NCBI RefSeq assembly: GCF_014931415.1
Contig: NZ_CP063121.1
Coordinates: 496,001-560,000 of the forward strand
Direction of reading: 5' to 3'
Origin: Haemophilus parainfluenzae
GTDB lineage: Bacteria > Pseudomonadota > Gammaproteobacteria > Enterobacterales > Pasteurellaceae
DNA length: 64,000 bases
The position numbers were made by a program, and so were the translations under genes. Numbering within the stretch: position 1 is the first letter of the stretch; each line of letters opens with the position of its first letter. The notes beneath the pieces are model-generated. The model was given only the letters and a program-made list of their open reading frames with translations, did not search any database and had not been told where the DNA came from. Below, piece by piece: positions 63,530-64,000 of this stretch.

Positions 63530-64000
63530 ATGAGTGCTAAAAGTAATAAAATTGGTGTAGTACAACTCACCATTCTTACCATGGTTAATATGATGGGTTC
63601 CGGTATCATTATGTTACCGACCAAATTAGCCGAAATTGGGACTATTTCCATCGTTTCTTGGCTTGTAACAGCCGTTGGTTCAACAGCCTTAGCTTACGCA
63701 TTCGCACAATGCGGTATGTTCAGTAAAAAATCTGGTGGTATGGGTGGTTATGCGGAATACTCTTTCGGTAAAGCCGGTAACTTCATGGCAAACTACACTT
63801 ACGGTGTATCATTAGTTATTGCGAATACAGCTATCGCAATTTCTGCTGTGGGTTATGGCTCAGAGTTCCTTGGTGCAACCCTTTCTCCACTTTCTATCGC
63901 ATTATGGACCATCTTCACTCTTTGGCTTGCAACCGTTCTTAACTTTGGTGGTGCAAGAATCACTGGTAATATCAGTTCATTCACCATTTGGGGCGTAATC
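63530..64000 (+). CDS. potE: Putrescine-ornithine antiporter PotE (5' part)
   Basis: The frame is open from ATG 63530 to the window end, 157 codons. It starts MSAKSNKIGVVQLTILTMVNMMGSGIIMLPTKLAE in two joined blocks, the PotE N-terminus, with GSGIIMLP as the substrate-gating motif of APC-family antiporters and KSGGMGGYAEYSFGK after helix 3. PotE exchanges internal putrescine for outside ornithine and works with SpeF. GTAGGAG lies before the start. The rest of the gene is beyond the window. Confidence 0.93.
   Translation, partial: MSAKSNKIGVVQLTILTMVNMMGSGIIMLPTKLAEIGTISIVSWLVTAVGSTALAYAFAQCGMFSKKSGGMGGYAEYSFGKAGNFMANYTYGVSLVIANTAIAISAVGYGSEFLGATLSPLSIALWTIFTLWLATVLNFGGARITGNISSFTIWGVI

Overview
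The window looks like a chromosome segment of a Haemophilus-type member of the Pasteurellaceae, most probably Haemophilus parainfluenzae or a close relative. The 10-base core of the Haemophilus DNA uptake signal (AAGTGCGGTC and its complement) occurs dozens of times, often as facing pairs that form transcription terminators. Protein sequences match Haemophilus and Actinobacillus versions from memory. The species is inferred; no database was searched.

Layout. 1-5235 is housekeeping: the end of tamB, ppx, a small PRD protein, yqaB-yqaA, luxS and purT. A probable sigma-E-driven small RNA of MicA type lies divergently in front of luxS. 5340-19234 is accessory: a complete contact-dependent inhibition locus, cdiB-cdiA-cdiI. 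CdiA is 2930 residues and ends in a Hint self-cleaving domain followed by an HNH-type nuclease. Three small genes resembling stray immunity genes and a YheO/DauR-type regulator sit beside it. 19387-22325 is a tyrosine-use module: tyrosine phenol-lyase (not tryptophanase) with a TyrP permease, under a consensus CRP site and two identical dyads. 22584-24423 holds a tandem family of tiny lipoproteins with a shared RFWN motif, then a glycine-zipper lipoprotein.

24512-36397 carries a DASS dicarboxylate carrier, pldB, asd, the cytoplasmic N-glycosyltransferase gene ngt with an odd lysine-rich tail next to rimO, mgtC-like, mutS and glpX. 36541-48672 is the replication origin neighbourhood: zapB, mioC, oriC (four DnaA boxes and a run of GATCTTA-type repeats), mnmG, an inserted qorB/ytfH pair, rsmG and the complete atpIBEFHAGDC operon. 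48723-54734 is the ilvG-ilvM-(lipoprotein)-ilvD-ilvA branched-chain amino acid operon. 54920-59364 has yebE, an NSS amino acid transporter with a 32-residue MetS-type subunit, and cpdB with a Tat-type leader. 59597-64000 is ornithine metabolism: ornithine carbamoyltransferase, a SpeFL-type ornithine-sensing leader with a hairpin over its stop codon, speF, and the start of potE.

The most notable points are the MicA-like RNA, the SpeFL leader, the tpl-tyrP module with its control region, the Hint/HNH CDI system with orphan immunity candidates, and a roughly 55-bp repeat built around inverted uptake signals.
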